From an uncultured Eubacteriales bacterium (GTDB lineage: Bacteria > Bacillota > Clostridia > Lachnospirales > Lachnospiraceae), in NCBI GenBank assembly GCA_900548855.1, contig URMF01000040.1, positions 1-30,617 on the forward strand: 30,617 nucleotides of DNA, in the 5' to 3' direction. The notes below the pieces were generated by a model that was given only the letters and a program-made list of their open reading frames with translations, made no database searches and was not told where the DNA came from. Shown here piece by piece: positions 1-7,646 of this stretch. Position numbers and translations under genes: made by a program. Position 1 is the first letter of the stretch; the number at the start of each line of letters is the position of its first letter.

Positions 1-227
1 AATCCATTGGGACGGTTGTTTATATTGAGCTTTCCTATGAGACCCTGTGTGAACGGATTGGGGATTTGACGAAACGCGGAGTATCCATCCGGGTGGGTCA
101 GACATTCCGGGATTTATATGAGGAAAGAAAGCCTCTCTATGAGCAATATGCAGACATTACGATACATGGGGAGCATTTGAATATCCGTGAGATGGTATAT
201 CTGATGAAGAAGGAGCTGTCCTTATAG
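1..227 (+). CDS. aroK: Shikimate kinase, C-terminal fragment (cut by window edge)
   Basis: The reading frame is open from base 3 to a TAG at 225-227 and gives the last 74 residues of a protein that starts outside the window. The segment contains VGQTFRDLYEERKPLYEQYA, the conserved lid-to-C-terminal part of shikimate kinase (the LxxERxPLYxxxA signature), followed by a short C-terminal helix region. Shikimate kinase phosphorylates shikimate with ATP in the chorismate pathway in the cytoplasm. The ATP-binding P-loop is not in the window, so catalytic integrity cannot be judged. A 120-base gap with its own likely promoter separates it from gpmI, so it probably belongs to an upstream unit. Other small P-loop kinases are possible but fit the LYEERKPLYE block less well. 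Confidence 0.8.
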   Translation, partial: SIGTVVYIELSYETLCERIGDLTKRGVSIRVGQTFRDLYEERKPLYEQYADITIHGEHLNIREMVYLMKKELSL

Positions 228-255
228 CATAGAAAAATGAATATTTTTATTTTTA

Positions 256-283
256 TTGCAAAATCTTTTTAATATGGTAAACT
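256..283 (+). promoter_or_regulatory. Candidate sigma-A promoter for gpmI
   Basis: TTGCAA at 256-261 and TAAACT at 278-283 are separated by 16 bases, in an A/T-rich gap between the end of shikimate kinase and gpmI. The -10 match is only moderate (4 of 6). Placement about 65 bases before the start codon is reasonable. Confidence 0.4.
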
Positions 284-347
284 GTTTAGGGAATACTGGA
301 AGCGGTCAGGCTTCTTAAAATACATTATAAAAAGGAGACATGTTGTT

Positions 348-1886
348 ATGAGTAAAAAACCAGTTGTTTTAATGGTACTTGATGGTTATGGTTTAAATGA
401 CAAGACAGAGGGAAATGCAATTGCAATGGCAGATACTCCTGTTATGGATAAGTTGATGAAGGAATGTCCATTTGTTCCTGGAAATGCTTCCGGGCTGGCA
501 GTTGGTCTGCCAGACGGACAGATGGGAAACTCAGAGGTTGGTCATATGAATATCGGTGCAGGACGTATTATTTATCAGGATTTAACGTCCATCACCAAAG
601 CGATTGAGGACGGTGATTTCTTCGAGAACGAGGCATTGTTAGAAGCGATTGATAACTGTAAGAAAAACAGTTCTGATTTACATTTATGGGGCTTGCTGTC
701 AGACGGTGGTGTGCATAGCCATAATACCCATGTGTATGGTATTTTGGAGTTATGTAAGAGACAGGGCTTTCACAATGTATATGTACATCCGTTTTTAGAT
801 GGACGTGATACACCTCCGGCATCCGGAAAGGATTATGTAGCGGAACTGGTGGCAAAAATGAAAGAAATTGGTGTCGGAAAGGTGGCTTCTTTATCCGGAC
901 GTTATTATGCAATGGATAGGGATAACCGCTGGGACCGTGTAGAAAAGGCATATGCAGCGTTAGCCTATGGTGAAGGCGAGACTGCGGAAGACCCGGTACA
1001 GGCTATGGAGGATTCCTATGCGAAAGAAGTGACAGATGAATTTGTGCTTCCTACTGTTATTATGGAAAATGGAAAGCCGGTGGCGACCGTAAAACCAAAG
1101 GATTCCGTTATCTTCTTTAATTTCCGTCCCGACCGTGCGAGAGAGATTACAAGAGCCTTTTGTGATGATGATTTTACAGGATTTGAGAGAAAGAATGGAC
1201 GTATACCGGTCACTTATGTATGCTTTAAGGATTATGATGAATCCATTCCAAATAAGCTGGTTGCATTTAAGAAGCAGTCTATTAAGAATACCTTTGGCGA
1301 GTATCTTGCAAAGATGGGTAAGAAGCAGCTGCGGCTTGCAGAGACAGAAAAATATGCCCATGTAACCTTCTTCTTTAACGGTGGTGTAGAGGAACCAAAT
1401 AAGGATGAAGACAGAACTCTGGTAAAATCCCCAGCCGTTGCAACCTATGATTTGCAGCCAGAAATGAGTGCACCGGAGGTTGGCGAGAAGCTGGACGCTG
1501 CTATTACCTGTGGAGAATATGATGTAATCATTATTAATTTTGCAAATCCTGACATGGTGGGACATACCGGTGTAATTCCTGCTGCAGTTAAGGCGGTTGA
1601 GCGGGTAGATGCCTGCGTAGGCTCTGCAGTGGATGCAGTAAAGAAGGTAGATGGTGTTCTGTTCATATGTGCCGATCATGGAAATGCAGAGAAAATGATT
1701 GACTACGAAACCGGTAATCCACATACAGCCCATACCACAAACCCGGTACCGTTTATTCTTGTAAACTATGGAGATGTAAAACTGAGAGAGGGCGGCTGTC
1801 TTGCGGATATTGCTCCGACCTTATTAGAGATTATGGGACTTCCTCAGCCGGCTGAAATGACAGGGAAAAGTCTGATTGTAAAATAG
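348..1886 (+). CDS. gpmI: 2,3-bisphosphoglycerate-independent phosphoglycerate mutase
   Basis: Interconverts 3-phosphoglycerate and 2-phosphoglycerate in cytoplasmic glycolysis using two Mn ions and a phosphoserine intermediate. The 512-residue length is normal for the family. The N-terminal metal site LDGYG (Asp12) is present, and QMGNSEVGHMNIGAGR puts the catalytic serine at position 62, its usual place. Further family blocks are LHLWGLLSDGGVHSH, FLDGRDTPP, NFRPDRARE, and the C-terminal metal ligands in NFANPDMVGHTG and ICADHGNAEKM. AAAGGAGA lies about 8 bases before the ATG. It precedes eno, the next glycolytic enzyme, but a strong terminator separates them, so they need not be co-transcribed. 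Confidence 0.97.
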   Translation: MSKKPVVLMVLDGYGLNDKTEGNAIAMADTPVMDKLMKECPFVPGNASGLAVGLPDGQMGNSEVGHMNIGAGRIIYQDLTSITKAIEDGDFFENEALLEAIDNCKKNSSDLHLWGLLSDGGVHSHNTHVYGILELCKRQGFHNVYVHPFLDGRDTPPASGKDYVAELVAKMKEIGVGKVASLSGRYYAMDRDNRWDRVEKAYAALAYGEGETAEDPVQAMEDSYAKEVTDEFVLPTVIMENGKPVATVKPKDSVIFFNFRPDRAREITRAFCDDDFTGFERKNGRIPVTYVCFKDYDESIPNKLVAFKKQSIKNTFGEYLAKMGKKQLRLAETEKYAHVTFFFNGGVEEPNKDEDRTLVKSPAVATYDLQPEMSAPEVGEKLDAAITCGEYDVIIINFANPDMVGHTGVIPAAVKAVERVDACVGSAVDAVKKVDGVLFICADHGNAEKMIDYETGNPHTAHTTNPVPFILVNYGDVKLREGGCLADIAPTLLEIMGLPQPAEMTGKSLIVK

Positions 1887-1917
1887 GAACAGCAATTTTA
1901 AAATTGAATTTATATAT

Positions 1918-1965
1918 AAAAGAGGATATGTCAGAAGAGAAAATAGATATGGCATATCCTCTTTT
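1918..1965 (+). terminator. Intrinsic terminator of gpmI
   Basis: Arms 1918-1930 and 1953-1965 form a perfect 13 bp stem (core AGAGGATATG with CATATCCTCT), and the 3' arm ends in five T. The loop is about 22 bases. It lies 32 bases after the gpmI stop and is followed within five bases by a hairpin repeat unit. Confidence 0.85.
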
Positions 1966-1969
1966 TATG

Positions 1970-2012
1970 GCTGCCATGCATATGAGAAAAAGGTCCGGTG
2001 GACCTTTTCTGG
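1970..2012 (+). repeat. 43 bp hairpin repeat, copy 1 (type A)
   Basis: Starts GCTGCCATGCATATG and carries the stem AAAAGGTCC, loop GGT, GGACCTTTT (1988-2008, 9 perfect pairs). It aligns without gaps to six other copies in the window. It lies five bases after the T tract of the gpmI terminator, in the orientation of gpmI. Confidence 0.85.
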
Positions 2013-2104
2013 GTTAAAATACATCGAAGTCATATTACCTGCATAAAACTTTAAAATGTGGAAATACTTGCTAGTAAAGTAATTTGATAGGAAGGGATAA
2101 TTTC

Positions 2105-3394
2105 ATGAAAGAGTATGAGATTTTAGATGTACATGCAATTGAGATATTAGACTCAAGAGCCAATCCAACGCTAGAGGTCACGGTTACTTTAAAAGATGGA
2201 ATTACAGGAAGCGCAGCGGTTCCTAGTGGGGCATCCACTGGGCAGTATGAGGCACACGAGCTTCGGGACGGAGACAAGCGTCATTTGGGAAACGGGGTAG
2301 AGCAGGCTGTCAATAATGTAAACACAAGGATTGCTGACAAAATTATCGGAATGAATGTATTAGAGCAGGTAAAGCTTGACCGGTTGCTGATTCAGGCAGA
2401 TGGAACAGAAAATAAGTCAAAATATGGAGCCAATGCAATTCTGGGTGTTTCCCTGGCGTGTGCCCAGGCAGCTGCTAATGCATTGGGTCTCCCGCTGTAT
2501 CGCTATATTGGAGGGACGAACGCAAAGGTTCTGCCAATTCCCATGATGAACATATTGAATGGGGGGAAACATGCGGATAATACAGTAGATATACAGGAGT
2601 TTATGATTGCTCCGGTGGGTGCCGATAATTTTTCCCAGGCAATGGAAATGGCATGTGAAATTTACCATCAGTTAAAGCAGGTATTGAAGGAAAAGGGACT
2701 GGTTACCGGTGTAGGGGATGAAGGCGGCTTTGCACCGGATCTTGCCACGACCTCTGATGCCCTGGATTTAATTGTGGAGGCAGTGGAAAAGGCAGGCTAC
2801 CGACCGGATAATGATATTAAAATTGCCCTGGATGCTGCAGCTTCTGAATTATATGATGAGAATTCTGAGCTATATTATTTCCCGGGAGAAAGTAAAATGG
2901 CGGGTAAGGACATCTACCGGAATGCGGAGGAAATGGTGCAGTATTATGAAGATTTGGTGGAGCGTTATCCTATTTTTTCGCTGGAGGACGGATTAAATGA
3001 AAATGATATGAAGGGCTGGAAGCTTTTGACTTACCGGCTGGGAGACAAGCTGCAGTTGGTGGGGGATGATTTGTTTGTTACAAATACAAAGCGGTTATCC
3101 GACGGCATCCGGGACAACATTGCAAATGCAATTTTAATAAAGTTCAACCAGATTGGGACGTTAACGGAAACCATGGATGCCATTGAGATGGCAAAAAATG
3201 CGGGCTATAAAACTATTGTGAGCCACCGCTCAGGAGAGACGGAGGACACCTTTATTGCGGATTTGGCAGTTGCCGCCGGCTCGGGGCAGATTAAAACCGG
3301 AGCACCGTGCAGAAGTGACCGCACGGCAAAATATAATCGGCTGTTGAAGATTGAAGAAGAGATTGGAAAGGTTTCTGAGTATGCTTTCCGCTGA
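2105..3394 (+). CDS. eno: Enolase
   Basis: Converts 2-phosphoglycerate to phosphoenolpyruvate in the cytoplasm. I start at the ATG at 2105 because GGAAGGGA lies 7 bases before it; this gives 429 residues, the usual length. Metal ligands Asp243 (ALDAA), Glu294 (SLEDGL) and Asp321 (VGDDLF), and catalytic Glu206 (GDEGGF), Lys346 (LIKFNQ) and Lys397 (QIKTGAP) are all present, as are SGAST 41-45 and SHRSGETED. Two positions drift from the bacterial consensus: SRANPT replaces SRGNPT near residue 18, and KFNQ replaces KVNQ. The catalytic set is intact, so it should be active. It lies between gpmI and secG, a common Firmicutes arrangement, and a secG promoter follows. Confidence 0.97.
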   Translation: MKEYEILDVHAIEILDSRANPTLEVTVTLKDGITGSAAVPSGASTGQYEAHELRDGDKRHLGNGVEQAVNNVNTRIADKIIGMNVLEQVKLDRLLIQADGTENKSKYGANAILGVSLACAQAAANALGLPLYRYIGGTNAKVLPIPMMNILNGGKHADNTVDIQEFMIAPVGADNFSQAMEMACEIYHQLKQVLKEKGLVTGVGDEGGFAPDLATTSDALDLIVEAVEKAGYRPDNDIKIALDAAASELYDENSELYYFPGESKMAGKDIYRNAEEMVQYYEDLVERYPIFSLEDGLNENDMKGWKLLTYRLGDKLQLVGDDLFVTNTKRLSDGIRDNIANAILIKFNQIGTLTETMDAIEMAKNAGYKTIVSHRSGETEDTFIADLAVAAGSGQIKTGAPCRSDRTAKYNRLLKIEEEIGKVSEYAFR

Positions 3395-3420
3395 AGGACT
3401 AATATTTTCCAAAAAACTGC

Positions 3421-3449
3421 TTGTCTTTATAGAAACACTGTGTTACAAT
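3421..3449 (+). promoter_or_regulatory. Sigma-A promoter for secG
   Basis: TTGTCT (3421-3426), a 17-base spacer and TACAAT (3444-3449) lie 40 bases before the secG start, in the gap after eno. Spacing is ideal and the -10 matches 5 of 6. Confidence 0.7.
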
Positions 3450-3488
3450 ACCGATTAGTGAGTTTTTTCGGAATAGGAGGTGTTTTAT

Positions 3489-3731
3489 GTGAAGACAGCA
3501 CTTACAGCTATATTTTTAATTATATGTGTTTTGATTATAGTATTGGTATTATTTCAGGAAGCGAAGGATAATGGTTTAGGAAGTCTTGCAGGAGGAAGCT
3601 CCAATGCAGATACTTACTGGAGCAAGAACAAGGGGCGTTCCAAAGAGGGTTACTTAGCATTGGCAACAGCTATCTGTGTTGCAATATTCTTAATATTAGC
3701 CCTGTTGATTAGTTCTAAATTTTTAAATTAG
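3489..3731 (+). CDS. secG: Preprotein translocase subunit SecG
   Basis: SecG is the small accessory subunit of the SecYEG translocon in the cytoplasmic membrane and assists SecA-driven export. I choose the GTG at 3489 because AGGAGG ends at 3480, eight bases before it; a GTG at 3480 overlaps that site. The 80-residue product has the SecG plan: an N-terminal membrane helix (about residues 3-21), a FQEAKDNGLGSLAGGSSN loop with the conserved Gly/Ser-rich GxGS...GGSS block, a short polar stretch, and a second membrane helix at about 57-76. It is followed by its own terminator and then rnr, the classic secG-rnr-smpB order of Firmicutes. Confidence 0.93.
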   Translation: MKTALTAIFLIICVLIIVLVLFQEAKDNGLGSLAGGSSNADTYWSKNKGRSKEGYLALATAICVAIFLILALLISSKFLN

Positions 3732-3738
3732 TATTTCG

Positions 3739-3775
3739 GAGCTGCTGCATAATATGTAGCGGCTCTTCTCTTTTT
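3739..3775 (+). terminator. Intrinsic terminator or attenuator between secG and rnr
   Basis: GAGCTGCTGCAT (3739-3750) pairs over all 12 bases (two G-U) with ATGTAGCGGCTC (3754-3765) across a three-base loop, then a T/C-rich tail TTCTCTTTTT. It lies 7 bases after the secG stop. No clear promoter separates it from rnr, so read-through probably feeds rnr. Confidence 0.75.
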
Positions 3776-3827
3776 AAAGAGTAATATGTTTTTTGGAGAG
3801 GCTGTTTGGTTAATGAAGGGAAATAAC

Positions 3828-6122
3828 ATGTCAGATTATCTGGAGAAAAAAAACAAAATATTGAGTGTTATAAATGACAAGCACTACAAGCCTTTAAAGC
3901 AAAAGGAGCTTGCATTCTTATTACAGGTTTCCGCAGAGGACAGGGAGGAGTTCAGAGAGATTCTCGCAGAGCTTGTAAAGGAAGGAAAGGTTTTACTGAC
4001 GAAAAGGGGAAAATACCAGTCCCTATCCGAAGTCACAAAGATTGGAACCTTTATTGGACATCAGAAGGGGTTTGGCTTTGTATCGGTGGAGGGTGAGGAG
4101 GATGATTATTTTATTGCAGATCACGCCACCGGTGGAGCCATGCATAACGACAGGGTAATGATTCGGATTACCGGAGCACCGGAGGGAAAAAGAAAGGAAG
4201 CTCAGGTTATCCGTGTTGTTGAGCACGGAAATGATGAGATTGTGGGCTATTATCAGAAAGGGAAAAGCTTTGGTTTTGTTATTCCGGACAACCAGAGGCT
4301 TTCGGATGACATTTTCATTTCAAAGAAAAACAGTATGGGTGCAGTTACCGGACATAAGGTTGTGGTAAAGCTTACAAGCTTTGGAGGCGAAAACAGGAAG
4401 CCTGAGGGTAAGGTTATTGAAATACTGGGACATGTAAATGACCCGGGTACAGATATTTTATCCATTGTTAGAGCATATAATCTGCCTATGGACTTTCCCG
4501 ATAAGGTGATGCAGTATCTGGACCGGATTCCGGATTCCGTATCGGAGGAGGAAACAGCCGGCAGACTGGACCTCCGCAGCTGGCAGACGGTAACGATTGA
4601 CGGTGAGGATGCAAAGGATTTGGATGATGCCATCACCCTGACAAAGGGAGAAAATGGGTATCAGCTGGGAGTACACATTGCAGATGTGACCCATTATGTG
4701 CAGGAGCATTCCGCGTTGGATAAAGAAGCATTTAAGCGGGGAACCAGTGTGTATCTGGTGGATCGTGTGATTCCCATGCTGCCACATAAGCTATCCAATG
4801 GTATCTGTTCCCTGAATCAGGGAGAGGACAGGTTGGCATTATCCTGTATTATGGATATTGATTTCAGCGGAAAGGTGACTGGACATCAGATTGCGGAAAC
4901 TGTAATTCATGTAAACCGCAGAATGAGTTACAGCCAGGTAGATGCCATATTAAAAGTAAATGCAATTGTGAACCACAGTATCTATGATGGTGTAGATTAC
5001 AGTAAAGATATCGGGGTAAGGGCAGAGGATGTTACCCTGGTTCGGAATGATGGCACAATGATATCAGGTATACAGATATTGGAGGAATACAGGGAATATA
5101 TTGCATATTTTTCAGATATGCATGCGCTTTCCGGGCTTATACGGGCAAAGCGCATGGCGAGGGGCTCCATTGATTTTGATTTTCCGGAGGCAAAGATAAA
5201 GCTGACAGAGGAAGGGGAGCCAATTGAAATTGGTCCTTATGACCGCAATCCGGCACATAAAATAATCGAAGATTTTATGCTGATGGCAAATGAGACCATT
5301 GCAGAGGATTATTATTGGCAGGAGGTTCCCTTTGAATTTCGTACCCATGGAGAACCGGATGCAGAGAAGGTGGAAAAACTGAGTGATATGATGGCAGGCT
5401 TTGGCTATTATTTTAAGTCTTCCGGAGACAGTATTCATCCAAAGGAATTTCAGAAGCTGTTAAAAAAGCTTGAGGGAACGCCGGAGGAGGGCTTCATCAG
5501 CCGTATTACCCTGCGTACCATGCAGCAGGCAAGGTATTCCACTGAATGTACAGGACATTTTGGTCTTGCCACGAAATATTACTGTCATTTTACCTCTCCA
5601 ATCAGACGGTATCCGGATTTACAGATTCATCGCATTATCAAGGAAAATCTGCATGGCAGGCTGAATGAAAAAAGGCTGGAGCATTACAGAAGTATACTGC
5701 CAGGAGTGGCAGAGTCAAATTCCAGCAATGAGCGCAGGGCGCAGGAGGCGGAGCGCGAGGTTGAAAAGCTTAAAAAAGTACAGTATATGAGCCGGCGCAT
5801 CGGAGAAGAATTTGACGGAATCATTTCCGGTGTTACCGCATATGGTTTTTATGTGGAGCTTGCCAATACTGTGGAGGGAATGGTACGGATTAACAGTATT
5901 CCGGATGACTATTATATATACATTGAGGATTCCATGTCTATTGTGGGTAAGGAATCGGGAAAAACCTATACCATGGGACAGGCGGTGAAGGTAAGGGTAG
6001 TTCATGTGGATAAGCTTTTACGCATTATTGATTTTGAACTGGTAGAGGAACCGGAGCTTGTGGAAACAGACTATAAGGAACAGGAATTGATTAACCGATA
6101 TAAAAATAAACCTGTTCATTGA
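3828..6122 (+). CDS. rnr: Ribonuclease R
   Basis: A processive 3'-5' exoribonuclease that degrades structured RNA and, with SmpB-tmRNA, non-stop mRNAs. I choose the ATG at 3828 (MSDYLEKK) because AAGGG lies 7 bases upstream; an ATG at 3813 is possible. The 764 residues show an N-terminal winged helix (about 1-70), two cold-shock/OB segments (about 70-205), the RNB domain with the metal-binding aspartates in DGEDAKDLDDA (258-268) and PIRRYPDLQIHR, and a C-terminal S1 domain (about 680-762). Residues about 376-418, after MSYSQVDAIL, look like an extra segment compared with typical bacterial RNase R. It lies directly before smpB, with 20 bases between. Confidence 0.96.
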   Translation: MSDYLEKKNKILSVINDKHYKPLKQKELAFLLQVSAEDREEFREILAELVKEGKVLLTKRGKYQSLSEVTKIGTFIGHQKGFGFVSVEGEEDDYFIADHATGGAMHNDRVMIRITGAPEGKRKEAQVIRVVEHGNDEIVGYYQKGKSFGFVIPDNQRLSDDIFISKKNSMGAVTGHKVVVKLTSFGGENRKPEGKVIEILGHVNDPGTDILSIVRAYNLPMDFPDKVMQYLDRIPDSVSEEETAGRLDLRSWQTVTIDGEDAKDLDDAITLTKGENGYQLGVHIADVTHYVQEHSALDKEAFKRGTSVYLVDRVIPMLPHKLSNGICSLNQGEDRLALSCIMDIDFSGKVTGHQIAETVIHVNRRMSYSQVDAILKVNAIVNHSIYDGVDYSKDIGVRAEDVTLVRNDGTMISGIQILEEYREYIAYFSDMHALSGLIRAKRMARGSIDFDFPEAKIKLTEEGEPIEIGPYDRNPAHKIIEDFMLMANETIAEDYYWQEVPFEFRTHGEPDAEKVEKLSDMMAGFGYYFKSSGDSIHPKEFQKLLKKLEGTPEEGFISRITLRTMQQARYSTECTGHFGLATKYYCHFTSPIRRYPDLQIHRIIKENLHGRLNEKRLEHYRSILPGVAESNSSNERRAQEAEREVEKLKKVQYMSRRIGEEFDGIISGVTAYGFYVELANTVEGMVRINSIPDDYYIYIEDSMSIVGKESGKTYTMGQAVKVRVVHVDKLLRIIDFELVEEPELVETDYKEQELINRYKNKPVH

Positions 6123-6142
6123 GAGGAGAAAGAAGGGATAAC

Positions 6143-6613
6143 ATGCCAAAACAAAAGGGAGAACGGTTGATTGCTAACAACAAAAAGGCATATTTTGACT
6201 ATTTTATAGATGAGAAATTCGAGGCGGGAATAGAGCTTCATGGAACAGAGGTAAAATCCCTGCGCCTTGGTCACTGCAGTATTAAGGAAGCATTTGTTGC
6301 AGTGGAAAATGGTGAAGTGGTTATCCGTCAGATGCATATTTCACCCTATGAAAAGGGAAACATATTTAACAAGGACCCATTGCGTCCCAGAAAGCTGCTG
6401 CTTCACAGATATGAGATTAATAAGATAATGGGACAGGCAAAAATGAAAGGGTATACCATTGTACCACTTAAAGTATATTTTAAGGACAGTCTGGTTAAGG
6501 TAGAGATAGGCCTTGCAAGAGGTAAAAAGCTGTATGATAAGAGAAATGATATTGCCAAAAAGGATATGAAGAGGGAGGCAGAAAAGGAGTTTAAGATACG
6601 GAATATGAGATAA
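6143..6613 (+). CDS. smpB: SsrA-binding protein SmpB
   Basis: SmpB binds the tRNA-like end of tmRNA and delivers it to stalled ribosomes for trans-translation. The start at 6143 (MPKQKGERL) has GAAGGG 7 bases upstream. The 156-residue protein is full length for the family and shows the conserved blocks NKKAYFDYFI, GIELHGTEVKSLR, HISPYEKGN, RKLLLHR, GYTIVPLKVYF and GLARGKKLYDKR, ending in a basic tail that would fold in the decoding centre. The gene follows rnr and is followed, after one small gene, by ssrA itself, so the protein and RNA partners are linked. Confidence 0.97.
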   Translation: MPKQKGERLIANNKKAYFDYFIDEKFEAGIELHGTEVKSLRLGHCSIKEAFVAVENGEVVIRQMHISPYEKGNIFNKDPLRPRKLLLHRYEINKIMGQAKMKGYTIVPLKVYFKDSLVKVEIGLARGKKLYDKRNDIAKKDMKREAEKEFKIRNMR

Positions 6614-6692
6614 AAATATGAAATTTGCTGTTCACGAAAATTTCGATTTTATTTTTTCACAATATGTGGTATGATTATATTTCGTAAGGAGG

Positions 6693-6712
6693 GCATGAAG
6701 GGATATTCATGC
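6693..6712 (+). promoter_or_regulatory. Hairpin covering the start of a short leader ORF
   Basis: GCATGAA (6693-6699) pairs perfectly with TTCATGC (6706-6712) around a six-base loop. The hairpin includes the AAGGG and the ATG at 6709 of a 16-codon ORF, so it could limit its translation. Function is inferred only. Confidence 0.35.
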
Positions 6713-6759
6713 AAAAATGGGCGAAGCAGAGGAAATGCACAACAGGGAGGATAATATGA
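6709..6759 (+). CDS. Possible 16-residue leader peptide (MQKWAKQRKCTTGRII)
   Basis: The ATG at 6709 has AAGGG 7 bases upstream, and the frame ends at the TGA at 6757-6759, which overlaps the ATG (6756) of the next gene. This geometry is typical of translational coupling. The peptide is basic and has no recognisable motif. It could be a chance ORF. The overlap, the ribosome site and the hairpin at its start make it worth noting, but support is weak. Confidence 0.25.
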   Translation: MQKWAKQRKCTTGRII

Positions 6760-7163
6760 GCCAGGCAAAAGTTGATAAAAGAAAGTATGAAAAAAAACAC
6801 CGGAAAGAGATAGAAAAAAAACGAAAAATCAGAGTGGCAGTTAAATGTGTGACAGCAGCGCTGGTTATTGGGGCGATTATTGGTGTTCCCATGGGGATAA
6901 AAATATATAAAGAACAGCCAAAATTTGTAGGCGATTCTACCTTGGAGGCATTTATTGGAAATTATATTGATGAAAATCACGCATCGGATATTGCAGTTCT
7001 AAGTCAATCTACAGAGAGTACAGAAGCTCAGAATGCGGAAGATGCAATCAGTGATGCCATTGAAGATGCTGCGAAAAAGGAAGAAGAGAATAATTCCGAC
7101 AGCACAGAGGAAACGTCAGAAAGTACTTCTGAGGCTACAGAGAGCCCGGAAGCAGATAAATAA
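6756..7163 (+). CDS. Small membrane-anchored protein with acidic Ser/Glu tail, function unknown
   Basis: I choose the ATG at 6756 because GGGAGG lies 5 bases upstream; this gives 135 residues. The N-terminus is strongly basic (about residues 7-26, KRKYEKKHRKEIEKKRK). A single membrane helix follows at about 28-49 (VAVKCVTAALVIGAIIGVPMG), then a short region with a possible fold (FVGDSTLEAFIGNYIDE), and then a low-complexity acidic Ser/Thr/Glu tail (about 84-135). By the positive-inside rule the tail faces outside. I do not recognise a family. It lies between smpB and ssrA in the same direction. The low-complexity tail could be a cell-wall linker. Confidence 0.85.
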   Translation: MSQAKVDKRKYEKKHRKEIEKKRKIRVAVKCVTAALVIGAIIGVPMGIKIYKEQPKFVGDSTLEAFIGNYIDENHASDIAVLSQSTESTEAQNAEDAISDAIEDAAKKEEENNSDSTEETSESTSEATESPEADK

Positions 7164-7215
7164 GCAGGATACTTTTAAGTACCCGTATTGAACAGAAGCT
7201 TCTATTTTATAATCA

Positions 7216-7557
7216 GGGGTTGTACTGGTTTCGACGGGGATTTAGAAATCATGGAAGCCATTGATGGACCAGGACCATCTAAAAAACTGGAATTAAATAT
7301 AAACGCAGACGAACAGTTAGCGTACGCTGCCTAGTGGCAGCTGTCTTACCTAAGTTAACCCATGGCTTGGGATAAGGCATCAAAACAGTGGGGCACTTTG
7401 CTGCGAAAGCTTTGACGCAGTAAAAGATTGATGAAGCTACTAAGGGTTGCAGCCTGTCGGTTGGCGGCAACCTGAGGGAATGTCAGTAAAGCGACTGTAA
7501 TGGGAGATGCCATGATGGAAGAGTCTTCGGACAGGGGTTCGATTCCCCTCAGCTCCA
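7216..7557 (+). ncRNA. ssrA: Transfer-messenger RNA (tmRNA)
   Basis: tmRNA rescues stalled ribosomes and tags nascent proteins for degradation. The 5' end GGGGTTG (7216-7222) pairs with CAGCTCC (7550-7556) as a 7 bp acceptor stem with one G-U and a U-G. The conserved TTTCGACGGGG follows the 5' end, and a T arm AGGGG-TTCGATT-CCCCT lies just before the 3' end. Base 7557 is the discriminator A; CCA is not encoded and would be added later. The tag frame reads GCA GAC GAA CAG TTA GCG TAC GCT GCC TAG (7305-7334), giving ADEQLAYAA, with the hydrophobic Ala-Ala end recognised by ClpXP-type proteases. Pseudoknot-like segments fill the rest. No clean promoter is visible; smpB lies upstream. Confidence 0.96.
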
Positions 7558-7562
7558 TTTTT

Positions 7563-7605
7563 GTTGCCAAGTATATGAGAAAATGGTCCAGTGGACCATT
7601 TTTGA
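7563..7605 (+). repeat. 43 bp hairpin repeat, copy 2 (type A), probable ssrA terminator
   Basis: Starts GTTGCCAAGTATATG. The stem AAAATGGTCC (7580-7589), loop AGT and GGACCATTTT (7593-7602) has 10 perfect pairs and runs into TTTTT, so it should act as an intrinsic terminator for ssrA, which has no other. Compared with copy 1, the A-T pair next to GGTCC has become T-A, a compensatory double change. Confidence 0.88.
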
Positions 7606-7646
7606 GTTTCTATTATAATTTAAAGTATGGGGTGGAATTTGCAGGT

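Noticed and set aside
960..1733. 257-codon minus-strand reading frame inside gpmI
   Set aside because: It is antisense to a highly conserved enzyme, and its translation has no domain-like pattern or ribosome site.
3480..3488. secG start at GTG 3480
   Set aside because: That codon overlaps the AGGAGG site itself; the GTG at 3489 has correct spacing.
6119..6142. smpB start at 6119
   Set aside because: It would be a TTG overlapping the rnr stop with no ribosome site; ATG 6143 has GAAGGG and the family start MPKQKG.
7208..7213. TATAAT as the ssrA promoter
   Set aside because: It ends only two bases before the mature tmRNA 5' end, too close for a transcription start, and its -35 (GTATTG, 17-base spacing) is poor.
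7500..7646. Upstream extension of the 7647 protein through the 3' half of tmRNA
   Set aside because: The frame is open, but it would read the tRNA-like domain and the repeat hairpin as protein; the internal ATG at 7647 is far more likely.
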